64,000 nt of DNA from SZUA-320 sp963707875. Its GTDB lineage: Bacteria; Gemmatimonadota; Gemmatimonadetes; Gemmatimonadales; GWC2-71-9. Of the stretch, positions 25,192-33,358 are shown one piece after another. The position numbers and the translations under genes were made by a program. The stretch covers positions 1,178,001 to 1,242,000 of the forward strand of contig CAVPRU010000001.1 of assembly GCA_963707875.1 (NCBI GenBank). The letters are read 5' to 3'. The notes beneath the pieces are model-generated. The model saw only the letters and a program-made list of their open reading frames with translations, was not told the DNA's origin and made no database searches. Positions within the stretch are counted from its first letter, which is position 1; each line of letters begins with the position of its first letter.

Positions 25192-26439
25192 TCAGGGCCG
25201 GGCGAAGGGATCCCGGGGGGCCACCGTGAAGTCCCAGGCGGAGGTGCGGGTGTGCTGTAGGACGGGACGGCCCCCAATGGTGAAGGGCAGCTGGAGTCGC
25301 CGGTACGCACGGGTGTCGTCGACGAACGCCGCCCCCAACAGCTTCACTGCCTGGCGATCGAAGCTCGGGTGCACCAGCCACTTGCACTCCGGATACGCAC
25401 TCTGATAGGTGGTCTTCATGGCCATCACGTCGAGCACGGCGTTCCCTGGAATCCGGCCCCAGGCTCCCGCCCCACCAAAGATCTGCGTCTGGATAGTTGT
25501 GAGGCTGAACGGAAGAGCCACGAACGCCACTTTGCCCAGTGAACTCCAGACCAGCCCATGCCCTTGTGGTGGTGACCGTACTCCTACGTCTGCGGCGTTC
25601 GGGACCTCTGGGTTGTCGACGTCCGCAGGTCCGCCGTAGAACTCGAATGTCGCTTGGCGCAGGTCTAACCCAAGAGGGTAGAGCGGCCGGTGGTCGATCG
25701 CATCCGTAGCTAACACCGCAGCTTCACCCGGCGCCAGAGGATGGTCGGTGCCACGCCCCGGGAGCTGGTAAAACCAGTGCGCCCAGACTCCGAGCGGATC
25801 GTGCGCATAGGGCAAGTAGAGCGAGCAAGGGAAGTTGGTGAGGTCGAACTGGGACGCGAGGCCGCTGCCGATGATGAGGCCGTCGAGGTAGATCGTGGTG
25901 TCTGCGTTGTTGTACAGTCGGAGGTATCCGGAGAATGAGTAACCCTCAGTACCGGCGGCCTGGATTGGATCTCCCTTGAACTCGCTGATGACGATCCCTC
26001 TGCGGCGGCTCGCTACCAGGCCGACCGGCATCCGCGCCGGCGCCGAGGCGGTGATCAACGACACCCGCGCCACGAACCCCACCGCGTCGTCCCCGAGCGG
26101 CAAACGCGCTCGTTCCTCCTCCGTCAACCACCGCACCGCGTCCACCACATAGCGCCCGCCGGCGAGCCGATCGAGCGTCAAGGTCCCGGTGGCGGATCCC
26201 TGGAGCCGTTGGGGAGCACCGTTGGCCGAGTCCTCGGGGGCCAGGGTCACCGCGACACCCGGTATGCCGGCGGCCCACCCGAGGGCGGTTGCGGTCGCCA
26301 AGTCCTCCGTATCGGCCCGGAACTCGAGCGTGACCGTGGTCACGGAATCGCGAGGGGGCGTCACCAGATCGGTCTCGCCCACGCAGGCCCCCGACCCGAG
26401 GGTTGCCATCGGAAGCAGGATGGCGAACAGTTTGCGCAT
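25192..26439 (-). CDS. DUF4876-like surface lipoprotein, cassette 2 (divergent member)
   Basis: A 415-residue lipoprotein (signal MRKLFAILLPMATLGSGAC). The first ~150 residues are nearly identical to copies 1 and 3. The later half keeps the DUF4876-like landmarks (YLDGLIIGSGL, LPGRGTDHPLAPGEAAVLATDAIDHR, DVDNPEVPNAADVG) but differs at many positions, for example FVALPFSLTTIQTQIFGG and AAFVDDTRAYRRLQLPF. The most divergent lipoprotein accompanies the most divergent peptide. The open frame runs upstream to 26658 through a leader shared with the M61 peptidase gene, but the inner ATG at 26439 is the lipoprotein start. Confidence 0.8.
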   Translation of the reverse strand: MRKLFAILLPMATLGSGACVGETDLVTPPRDSVTTVTLEFRADTEDLATATALGWAAGIPGVAVTLAPEDSANGAPQRLQGSATGTLTLDRLAGGRYVVDAVRWLTEEERARLPLGDDAVGFVARVSLITASAPARMPVGLVASRRRGIVISEFKGDPIQAAGTEGYSFSGYLRLYNNADTTIYLDGLIIGSGLASQFDLTNFPCSLYLPYAHDPLGVWAHWFYQLPGRGTDHPLAPGEAAVLATDAIDHRPLYPLGLDLRQATFEFYGGPADVDNPEVPNAADVGVRSPPQGHGLVWSSLGKVAFVALPFSLTTIQTQIFGGAGAWGRIPGNAVLDVMAMKTTYQSAYPECKWLVHPSFDRQAVKLLGAAFVDDTRAYRRLQLPFTIGGRPVLQHTRTSAWDFTVAPRDPFARP

Positions 26440-26792
26440 CAAGGACTTACAGAACACGGTGGCGATCCGGCAGAAGAACCACGGGGAAAGATAACTCGGA
26501 ACCGCTTGACCCGCACTTGAGTCCCCCACGGCATCCTGTGCCCGAGCCCCGGATGGGGCGGCCGTCCCACCAATTCGCGCCATAATGCACGAGATCTTGA
26601 CGCCTCGGCGAACGAAACGCGCAAGGGAATGAAGAGTAGAGTCGGCTGGATCGTCCAAGTGGGTAAGCTGTCCACCGGCCGTTGTACTTTGGGCACTTGA
26701 CCGGACTCCGCGCGTGCGTCACTATAGCCTGATCCGTAAGGCCCGCCGCGGCCCGGATCGCGCCGTGACCGGCTGTTCTCGGGAATCGCCGC
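26440..26792. promoter_or_regulatory. Intergenic region between cassettes 2 and 3
   Basis: About 350 bp without a gene. The left part (to about 26580) is the upstream region of lipoprotein 2 and matches, on the minus strand, the sequence upstream of the M61 peptidase gene at 30897-31010. It includes TTATCTTTCCCC (plus 26484-26494). The middle, 26590-26660, shows nothing recognisable. The right part starts the cassette 3 unit, with sequence identical to that before cassette 2 from about 26664, and holds the cassette 3 promoter. Confidence 0.6.
26697..26725 (+). promoter_or_regulatory. Promoter of cassette 3
   Basis: TTGACC, 17-bp spacer, CACTAT. It aligns base for base with the cassette 2 promoter, with a weaker -10. 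Confidence 0.7.
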
Positions 26793-27365
26793 ATGGACAC
26801 TCGCCGAGTGGTACCGTGGGTATTGGCCGTTGCACTGCTCGCAGCGTCTGCTCTTGTGCTGGTGCTTTCCCAGCGACTGCGCGATCTCTCGTCTGACTAC
26901 CGAGAGCTCCGCTCGCTGAGTACCCTGCCCCATGCCGGCACCGTGGTGCCGACCTTCCGCACCGCAACGCTGGCGGGCGACTCGGTCACGGTCGGCGAAC
27001 TCCCGGATTCCGCGGCGAGACAGGTTCTCTTCGTCTTCAACACGACGTGTCCCTACTGCCGGGACATCGTCCCCCTCTGGCACCAGATGGCCGACTCCCT
27101 TCGGTCGCTGGAGCGAGTGCAGGTGCTGGCGATCTCGCTGCACCCCGCAGACACCACCCAATACTATGTGGCTGAGCATGGCCTTCGGTATCGAGTGCTC
27201 ATCTTTCCGCAGCCGAAGCTCGTGCGCCTGTATCGGGCGGTGGCGGTGCCCCAGACGGTGGTGCTCGACTGGACAGGAACGGTGCTCTATGTGAAAACCG
27301 GGACGCTGGACCCCGCTGCGCTCGACTCGGTGTATGCGGCGGTCTCGGATGGCTCGGGGCGGTAG
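26793..27365 (+). CDS. Membrane-anchored thioredoxin-like protein, cassette 3
   Basis: A 190-residue third copy, closest to copy 1 in the N-terminal half (MDTRRVVPWVLAVALLAASA) and to copy 2 around the active site (CPYCRDIVPLWHQ). This mosaic pattern points to recombination between copies. It keeps the anchor, CPYC and cis-proline loop. It is followed after 43 bp by the third peptide gene. Confidence 0.88.
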   Translation: MDTRRVVPWVLAVALLAASALVLVLSQRLRDLSSDYRELRSLSTLPHAGTVVPTFRTATLAGDSVTVGELPDSAARQVLFVFNTTCPYCRDIVPLWHQMADSLRSLERVQVLAISLHPADTTQYYVAEHGLRYRVLIFPQPKLVRLYRAVAVPQTVVLDWTGTVLYVKTGTLDPAALDSVYAAVSDGSGR

Positions 27366-27408
27366 TTCCCGGGCGTCAGTTGGCCTTTACCCCAAGAAGG
27401 AGGGTCTC

Positions 27409-27651
27409 ATGTCGAAGTGGCTGAAAGCAGTTTCGGTGTGGGTGTTCGGGCTCCTGGTGGCAGCAGCGCTGGCCGTCGGCACCAGCACCGCGTTGGCCCA
27501 GCCGGTGACGGCGACTTGTCCGGACGACGGATGGGTCTACCTCGGAAGTTGCATTGACACTCCGGACTGTAGGGAGAAGTGTCAGGCCGTCCACGGACAG
27601 GAGGCCGTGGGTACGTGCAATTCGAACAACTGCTGCAGGTGCTACTTCTGA
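27409..27651 (+). CDS. Secreted eight-cysteine peptide, cassette 3
   Basis: An 80-residue precursor with signal peptide ending TALA and a 50-residue mature part that differs from the cassette 1 peptide at about six positions. Cysteine spacing is identical to cassette 1 (C-x10-C-x5-C-x3-C-x11-C-x4-C-C-x-C). The gamma-core-like GTC-x4-C and the terminal CCRCYF are retained. AAGGAGG at 27397-27403 is the ribosome-binding site. Substitutions are mostly charge changes (E to Q, D to T, Y to D, Q to E). Confidence 0.85.
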   Translation: MSKWLKAVSVWVFGLLVAAALAVGTSTALAQPVTATCPDDGWVYLGSCIDTPDCREKCQAVHGQEAVGTCNSNNCCRCYF

Positions 27652-27696
27652 GAAGTCCTGCGTAATCGGTCGCCTATTTCGGCGCCGACAGTCGGC

Positions 27697-27717
27697 GCCG
27701 GGGTGGGTGACCCCGGC
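27697..27717. terminator. Hairpin between cassette 3 peptide and lipoprotein genes
   Basis: The stem is identical to that of cassette 1 (8 bp, 5-nt loop gggtg). It lies between convergent genes with no long T-run. Confidence 0.5.
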
Positions 27718-27726
27718 CGTCGCCAC

Positions 27727-28980
27727 TCAGGGCTTGGCGAACGGATCCCGGGGGGCCACCATGAAATCCCAGGCCGAAGTGCGGGTGTGCTGTAGCACCG
27801 GCTGGCCGCCAATCGTGAACGGCAGACGTACCCGCCTGTAGGCTTGGAAGTAGTCGTCGCGGTTGGCCCCCAGCAGCTGGACTCCGAGGCGATCGAAGTT
27901 CGGGTGGACCAGCCTTGGGCATTCCGCGTAAGAACGAGGGTACGTGGTCTTTATCGCCATCACATCGAGCAGGGCGTTCCTTGGAATCCGACCCCAGGCT
28001 CCTGCGGTACCGGGAATGATCTGCGTCGGCATGGTCGCCAGGTCGATGGGACCTGCCACCCACACGACGTTGCCTAGTTCGCTCCAAACCAGCCCATGAC
28101 CGAATGGGTATGGGCGCATACCGACGTCCGCGGCGTTCGGGACGTTCGGATTGTCGACATCACCCGGCCCGCCGTAGAACTCAAAGTCGGCCTGGCGCAA
28201 ATCCAGTGCTCCCGGATAGAGCGGCCGGTGATCGATCGCGTCGATCGCCACCACGGCCACCTCACCCGGCGGCAGAGGATAATCCGTCCCACGCCCCGGC
28301 AGCTGGTGGAACCAGTTCGCCCAGATCCCAAGCGGATCCAGGGCATACGGGAAGTAGAGCGAACAGGGGAAATTGGGGTAGTCGACGTCAGCCGCGAGGC
28401 CGCTGCCGATGATGAAGCCGTCGAGATAGACCGTGGTGTTGGCGTTGTTGAAGAGGCGAAGGTATCCCGAGAACTCATAGGCCCCGGGCGTGCCGACCGT
28501 GAGAATGGGATTCCCCTTCCACTCGCTGATGACGATCCCTCTGCGCCGGCTCGCCACCAGGCCGACCGGCATCCGCGCCGTCGCCGAGGCGGTGATCAAC
28601 GACATCCGCGCCACGAACCCCACCGCGTCGTCCCCGAGCGGCAAACGCGCTCGCTCCTCCTCCGTCAGCCACCGCACCGCGTCCACCACATAGCGCCCGC
28701 CGGCGAGCCGATCGAGCGTCAAGGTCCCGGTGGCGGATCCCTGGAGCCGTTGGGGAGCGCCGTTGGCCGAGTCCTCGGGCGTCAGCGTCACCGCGACACC
28801 CGGTATGCCGCCTGCCCACCCGAGGGCGGTCGCGGTCGCCAAGTCCTCCGGATCGGGACGGAACTCGAGCGTGACCGTGGTCACGGGTTCGCGAGGGGGC
28901 GTCACCAGCTCGGTCTCGCCCCCGCAGGCCCCCGCCCCGAGGGCTGCCATCGGAAGCAGGATGGCGAACAGTTTGCGCAT
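27727..28980 (-). CDS. DUF4876-like surface lipoprotein, cassette 3
   Basis: A 417-residue lipoprotein (signal MRKLFAILLPMAALGAGAC), nearly identical to copy 1 over most of its length. The main difference is a patch near residues 310-365 (VAGPIDLATMPTQIIPGTAGAWGRIPRNALLDVMAIKTTY), where this copy is closer to copy 2. This again indicates gene conversion. The DUF4876-like landmarks are all present. Upstream lies a relic of the ctpA 3' end (about 29068-29112), so this copy and copy 1 share a common duplicated right boundary. Confidence 0.8.
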   Translation of the reverse strand: MRKLFAILLPMAALGAGACGGETELVTPPREPVTTVTLEFRPDPEDLATATALGWAGGIPGVAVTLTPEDSANGAPQRLQGSATGTLTLDRLAGGRYVVDAVRWLTEEERARLPLGDDAVGFVARMSLITASATARMPVGLVASRRRGIVISEWKGNPILTVGTPGAYEFSGYLRLFNNANTTVYLDGFIIGSGLAADVDYPNFPCSLYFPYALDPLGIWANWFHQLPGRGTDYPLPPGEVAVVAIDAIDHRPLYPGALDLRQADFEFYGGPGDVDNPNVPNAADVGMRPYPFGHGLVWSELGNVVWVAGPIDLATMPTQIIPGTAGAWGRIPRNALLDVMAIKTTYPRSYAECPRLVHPNFDRLGVQLLGANRDDYFQAYRRVRLPFTIGGQPVLQHTRTSAWDFMVAPRDPFAKP

Positions 28981-29099
28981 CAAGGACTTACAGAACACGG
29001 CGGCGATCCGGCAGAAGAACCAAGGGGAAAGGTAGCTCGGAGCCGCTTGACCCGCCACGCCGCCGCGTCCAAGCCCGCCGACCCCGAACAGTAGCCCGC

Positions 29100-30896
29100 T
29101 CAGCTCCCCCCGAATATTCCGCTGCGGATCCGCCGCGCCTTCTCCGGCGCGGTGGGGTCCGGCGCCAGCATCCGGTAGACCGCCTCCGCAAACCGAAGGT
29201 CCCCCTGGAGGGTAAGCTTCGTCTCGCCCCGCTGCACCACGATCGCGAGTGGATCGCCTTCGACCCCATCGCCATACCGGGCGCGGAACCGGAACCCGAA
29301 ACTGTCGTCGGTCACCGGGACATCACCCACCGAGATCAGGAAGTCTCCGGGCAACACCCCAGCATCGGAGGCGGTGCTACCAGGGTCGACCTCGAGGACG
29401 ATCGTGCTTCCGGCATCGGTCGAAGTGGAGACCCCGATCCGGGGATCGCGCACCGTCTCGGAGACGACCTGCAGCCCGGCCAGCGGCAGCACCTCCTCCC
29501 ACGGGAAGGGCTCCCGGCCGTCGATATATCGCGCATCGAAGTCGGCAAAGTCCCGGCCCCCGGTCGCCGAGCCGACCGCGCTCCACCAGTCGGCGGAGGT
29601 GAACCCGCGGCCGGCCTTCCAGGTGGCGCCGTAGAGCGACCGCATCACGTCATCGAGCGAGCGGGCATTGTCGCTGGCGTCCCGGATCAGGATGTCGAGC
29701 AGGAAGCCCGCCAGCGCCCCCTTGGGGTAATAGCTGTAGTCGGTGCCGTCGGTCGGGTGAATCCAGGCCGAGAGCGAGGCATCCTCCAGGGCGACCGGTG
29801 GGGTCGCGTCGACCTCGCCCAGCTTCTCACTCAGCAGCGCCAGGAACACCGCCGAGTCCACCACCGCACCCCGAACCAGGGTGAGGTCGGCGTAGTAATC
29901 GGTGATCCCCTCGCTGACCCAGAGCCAGGGCGTCGCCTGGGGGGCATCGTAGCGATAGGGGAAGAGATCGGCTGGCCGCAGCCGCTTGACGTTCCAGCCA
30001 TGGAAGATCTCGTGCGCGGTGATCGACGCCAGCAGCGCTGATCCGATGAAGTTGGGCTGGTAGATCCCGACGTGGGAATTCTGGTGTTCCAGCGCGCTGC
30101 CACCGCTGTAGTCCTCGTCGAAGATCAGCATCGTGGTGTAGTCCTCCCACGGCGTTTCCCCGAACACCCGCGCCATCGCCGGCGCCATGTCGCGGATCTG
30201 CTGGTGGAGCAGGGTCCGCTCCTTTCCCCCGAAACGCCCCGACGGCCATGAGGCGATCCGCCAGGTCTTGCCCCCGACGGTGGTGCCATCGAGGTCGATC
30301 TTCCCGATGAAGAACGGCATGTCCACCAGGTCGTGGTAATTGCGCTCGCCATAGACCCGACCGGGGCCGGTCAGCCGCATGCCGGTGGCGACCTGCCAGT
30401 CATCTTCGGTGGAGACCGTGACCGTCGCGGGAAACTCGAACCCCATCCCCTCGGGATAGAGGAACACGTTGGTTCCGTTGATCATCAGGAAGTCGGGCCG
30501 GGCCCAGGCCATCGCGTTGTCGAGGGTGTCGGCCAGGAACTCGAAGCGCACCTGCACCGTCCCGGCCCCGGTGGGCCGGACCCGCCAGGTATCGGGGTCG
30601 GCCTTGTCCCATCGGATCGGCCGACCGGCCTGGATGGCTTCGAAGTTCCGCACGTTCCGGGCAAAGTTGCTGATCTCATACGCCCCCGGCGTCCACGCCG
30701 GCAGGGAAAGTTCGACCGGGCCCGCCGCACTCGTCGTAAAGCTCATCCCGACCCGGACCGTTCTGCTCTGGGCGGTTTCGGCGTTGAAGGTCAGCTCGTA
30801 GTGGATCGCGGTCACCTGCGCCCCGGCAGAACTGCCGGCAAGAGTCCCCACGACCGCGAGGGCTAACAGTCTATGAATCAATGACTTACCAATCAC
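29100..30896 (-). CDS. M61-family glycyl aminopeptidase with PDZ domain
   Basis: A 598-residue exported metallopeptidase. From a GTG at 30896 (GGAG 7 nt upstream) it has a signal peptide ending SAGAQ. An N-terminal beta domain (VELSLPAWTPGAYEISNFARNVRNF) leads to the catalytic domain with ITAHEIFHGWNVKRLRP, the HExxH zinc site typical of M61, then EGITDYYADL carrying the downstream zinc-ligand glutamate. A C-terminal PDZ domain (GSTASDAGVLPGDFLISVGDVPV) completes the family layout. Its 5' leader and first signal-peptide codons resemble those of the DUF4876-like lipoproteins, suggesting a shared, copied promoter/leader segment. Role: periplasmic peptide degradation. Confidence 0.88.
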   Translation of the reverse strand: MIGKSLIHRLLALAVVGTLAGSSAGAQVTAIHYELTFNAETAQSRTVRVGMSFTTSAAGPVELSLPAWTPGAYEISNFARNVRNFEAIQAGRPIRWDKADPDTWRVRPTGAGTVQVRFEFLADTLDNAMAWARPDFLMINGTNVFLYPEGMGFEFPATVTVSTEDDWQVATGMRLTGPGRVYGERNYHDLVDMPFFIGKIDLDGTTVGGKTWRIASWPSGRFGGKERTLLHQQIRDMAPAMARVFGETPWEDYTTMLIFDEDYSGGSALEHQNSHVGIYQPNFIGSALLASITAHEIFHGWNVKRLRPADLFPYRYDAPQATPWLWVSEGITDYYADLTLVRGAVVDSAVFLALLSEKLGEVDATPPVALEDASLSAWIHPTDGTDYSYYPKGALAGFLLDILIRDASDNARSLDDVMRSLYGATWKAGRGFTSADWWSAVGSATGGRDFADFDARYIDGREPFPWEEVLPLAGLQVVSETVRDPRIGVSTSTDAGSTIVLEVDPGSTASDAGVLPGDFLISVGDVPVTDDSFGFRFRARYGDGVEGDPLAIVVQRGETKLTLQGDLRFAEAVYRMLAPDPTAPEKARRIRSGIFGGS

Positions 30897-31029
30897 AGTA
30901 GAGCTCCGGCAGAAGATCGGGGAAAGATAACCGGGAACCACTTGACCCTCACTTGAGTCCCCCACGGCATCCTGCACGCGAGCCCCGGATGGGGCGGCCG
31001 TCCCACCATTTCGCGCAGGAGATGCTACC

Positions 31030-32091
31030 ATGAAACCCAGAATGATCTACCTCAGCCTCGCTCTCTGTCTGGCGGGCCTTCCAGCCTGTCAGGACGACCT
31101 GACCGGTCCGCAGGATCCCAGCCTCAGGAGCGATGGACCACCGGTCGTCGTCATGACCAGGAACCTCTACGTCGGGGCCGACCTCGACGTGGTGATCGGC
31201 GCGCTGGTGAGCCCCGACCCCGATGATGACCTCGCCGCCCTCGGCCAGGCCATCGCCACCATGCAGGCCACCGATTTCGGTGCCCGGGCGGCCGCGATCG
31301 TGGGCGAGATTGCCCGGAATCGTCCGACGGCCGTCGGGCTCCAGGAGGTCTCCACTATCGAGATTCCCACCGCCCAGGGCCTGCTGGTCATCGACTTCCT
31401 CCCGATTCTCCAGGCCATGCTGGCGGCGAGCGGTCTGAACTACACGGTGGCCGCCGAGGTCACCAACATCGACCTCACTCTGCCGTTCGGAGCCCGGCTG
31501 GTGGACAAGGACGTGCTGCTGGTCGCGGGCGGGGCCCAGATCCTGAGCACCTCGAGCGGGACCTATACGACCGACCTTCCGCTCGGGTTCGTCACCATCA
31601 AACGGGGCTGGGTCCGGGCCGACCTTCGGATGGCCGGGAAGACCATGAGTGTGGTGAGCACCCACCTCGAGTCGGGCCCGGGTGGACCCGGGCTCATCCG
31701 GCAGGCGCAGGCCGCCGAACTGGTCGGACTGCTGCCGTCCGGCAACGCCGTCATCCTGATGGGTGACTTGAACGATGGGCCGGGCTCGCCGATGCACGCG
31801 ATTCTGACTGGCGGCGGTCTGCTCGACGTGTGGACCAGCGTGGCGCCTGGTCAGCCGGGCTACACCTGCTGTCATGCGGCCGATCTGTCCAACCCGACCG
31901 CCAACCTGAACCAGCGGCTCGACTACGTCATGGTCCGGGGTGGCTTCACGACCGGCAACGGGAAGCTGGTCGGCGGCGCCCGGGCGGAGATCATCGGTGA
32001 GGAGCCCGGCGACCGGGTCGCAGGGCCCTTCGGGCTCATCTGGCCGTCGGATCACGCCGGGGTGGTGGCCTCACTGCCGCCCGCCCGGTAG
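31030..32091 (+). CDS. Endonuclease/exonuclease/phosphatase-fold lipoprotein
   Basis: A 353-residue lipoprotein (signal MKPRMIYLSLALCLAGLPAC). The EEP-superfamily landmarks are clear: TRNLYVGADL at the start of the domain, GLQEVS with the metal-binding Glu, SVVSTHLESG, ILMGDLNDGPGSP (Asp/Asn), RLDYVMV and a final PSDHAGVVASL with the catalytic His. Members cleave phosphodiesters in nucleic acids or phospholipids; a surface or periplasmic location suggests scavenging or phospholipase-like activity, but the substrate is unknown. The gene is divergent from the M61 peptidase across about 130 bp that hold the shared leader module. Confidence 0.87.
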   Translation: MKPRMIYLSLALCLAGLPACQDDLTGPQDPSLRSDGPPVVVMTRNLYVGADLDVVIGALVSPDPDDDLAALGQAIATMQATDFGARAAAIVGEIARNRPTAVGLQEVSTIEIPTAQGLLVIDFLPILQAMLAASGLNYTVAAEVTNIDLTLPFGARLVDKDVLLVAGGAQILSTSSGTYTTDLPLGFVTIKRGWVRADLRMAGKTMSVVSTHLESGPGGPGLIRQAQAAELVGLLPSGNAVILMGDLNDGPGSPMHAILTGGGLLDVWTSVAPGQPGYTCCHAADLSNPTANLNQRLDYVMVRGGFTTGNGKLVGGARAEIIGEEPGDRVAGPFGLIWPSDHAGVVASLPPAR

Positions 32092-32138
32092 CAGCAGAGT
32101 GTCCGCGAGCGGCCCGCCGGGATGGGGGCCGCTTTCGC

Positions 32139-32486
32139 ATGGGCCGTCCCTCCCTCCCGAACCCGCAGCGCGCGGTCGTCGACCCGGCCAAGGTCCGCGG
32201 CTACCTCCTCTCTTCAGAGCATCCGATCGGCCGATACAAGGCGACGGTGTTCGAGCGCGCGGGATACCGCCGGGACCGCTGGGAGGAGTTGAGGAATGAC
32301 CTCGTCCAGACGGCTTGGCTTCCTGCGTCAGCGGCAATCGCGACCGAGTTTGGACAGAAGCTCGCCGTCCTGGCTATGCTTCGGACATCCACCGGCCTCC
32401 CCCTGCACGTGTGGGTCATCTGGTTGGTACGGAACGGGGAGGATTTTCCCCGGCTGGTGACAGCCTATCCGAGGAGGGACGCGTGA
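32139..32486 (+). CDS. DUF6883-like small protein
   Basis: A 115-residue cytoplasmic protein. The pattern AVVDPAKVRGYLLSSEHPIGRYKATVFERAGY followed by PRLVTAYP at the end matches what I recall of DUF6883 proteins. Its function is not established. The stop overlaps the next gene start by 4 bp (GTGA), a pairing often seen for DUF6883 and DUF4926 genes and resembling two-gene toxin-antitoxin or contact-dependent effector modules, though neither role is shown by the sequence. Confidence 0.72.
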   Translation: MGRPSLPNPQRAVVDPAKVRGYLLSSEHPIGRYKATVFERAGYRRDRWEELRNDLVQTAWLPASAAIATEFGQKLAVLAMLRTSTGLPLHVWVIWLVRNGEDFPRLVTAYPRRDA

Positions 32487-32713
32487 GTATCCAGCTGTTG
32501 GACACCGTGGTGCTCGTGAGAGACCTCCCCGAACAGGGGCTGAAAGCGGGTGACCTTGGCGCCGTTGTCCATTCCCATTCGGCGCAGGCTCTCGAAGTCG
32601 AGTTCGTGCTCGCCTCCGGCCACACCCAGGCAGTCGTGACCCTCACCCCCTCCGACCTTCGACCGGTCAGGGCCCATGACCTGGTGTCGGTTCGTACGGT
32701 AGGACAGGCGTAG
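32483..32713 (+). CDS. DUF4926-like small protein
   Basis: A 76-residue protein, small SH3-like barrel by pattern (LLDTVVLVRDLPEQGLKAGDLGAVVHSHS, then ALEVEFVLASGHTQAVVTL). The start is a GTG inside the stop of the DUF6883 gene, with AGGAGG at 32472-32477 five nt upstream, so the two are translationally coupled. The family is described as DUF4926; function unknown. Confidence 0.75.
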   Translation: MSIQLLDTVVLVRDLPEQGLKAGDLGAVVHSHSAQALEVEFVLASGHTQAVVTLTPSDLRPVRAHDLVSVRTVGQA

Positions 32714-32825
32714 GGCGCTTCGGTCCGCGACTTCGGTCGCGGACCGCGGGTCATGTTCGCGATCTCCTGACCCAATGCCATGGGCCGCTTTCGCCTGGGC
32801 CGGGTCCGGGGTTTTCTTCCGGCCC

Positions 32826-33335
32826 ATGCGGCAACCCTCCTCCAAGACCCGTCTCTACTGGCCGGTGGTCATCGGCTGGCTGGCCCTGGATATCGTCACC
32901 AAGCGGTGGGCCCTTGGGACGCTCACGCCGGGGATGCCTCAGGAGGTGGTGGGTGACTGGCTCCGGTGGTCGCTGGCGTTCAACCGAGGGGCGGCGATGG
33001 GCTTCCACCTGGGAGAGTGGTCGCGGCCGGTGCTGACGCTGGTCGGAGTGGTGATGCTGGTGATCCTCTGGCGGCTCTATCGCGCCACTGACGCGCAGCA
33101 TCGACTGCAAGTCCTGCTGCTCGGCTTCATCACCAGTGGGGCGATCGGCAACCTGATCGACCGGGTCCGGTGGACCCAGGGCGTGGTGGACTTCATCGAT
33201 ATCGGGATCGGGGCCACCCGGTTCTGGACCTTCAACGTGGCCGATATGGGGATCTCGGTGGGGGCGGTGCTGTTGGCGATCATTTGGGGTCGAGCCAAGG
33301 ACGGAACGAAGCCACCCGCCGAATCCGGCACGTAA
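32826..33335 (+). CDS. lspA: Lipoprotein signal peptidase II
   Basis: A 169-residue inner-membrane aspartyl protease that removes signal peptides from lipidated prolipoproteins. Four membrane helices are visible. Family motifs are FNRGAAMGF, GAIGNLIDRVRWTQGVVDFIDI with the first catalytic Asp region, and FNVADMGISVGAVLL with the second. The start at 32826 (MRQPSSKTRLYW) is preferred to an upstream ATG at 32775 that would add a non-family leader. Its many substrates in this window include the DUF4876-like, DUF4136, SGNH and EEP lipoproteins. The stop overlaps a following ATG, but the next gene likely starts at 33359. Confidence 0.95.
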   Translation: MRQPSSKTRLYWPVVIGWLALDIVTKRWALGTLTPGMPQEVVGDWLRWSLAFNRGAAMGFHLGEWSRPVLTLVGVVMLVILWRLYRATDAQHRLQVLLLGFITSGAIGNLIDRVRWTQGVVDFIDIGIGATRFWTFNVADMGISVGAVLLAIIWGRAKDGTKPPAESGT

Positions 33336-33358
33336 TGACCCAGGTGGAGGTCTTTCCC

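Noticed and set aside
17114..29112. Insertion sequence or integrative element as the carrier of the repeated cassette
   Set aside because: No transposase, integrase, terminal inverted repeat or short target duplication could be found; the direct repeats are pieces of host genes.
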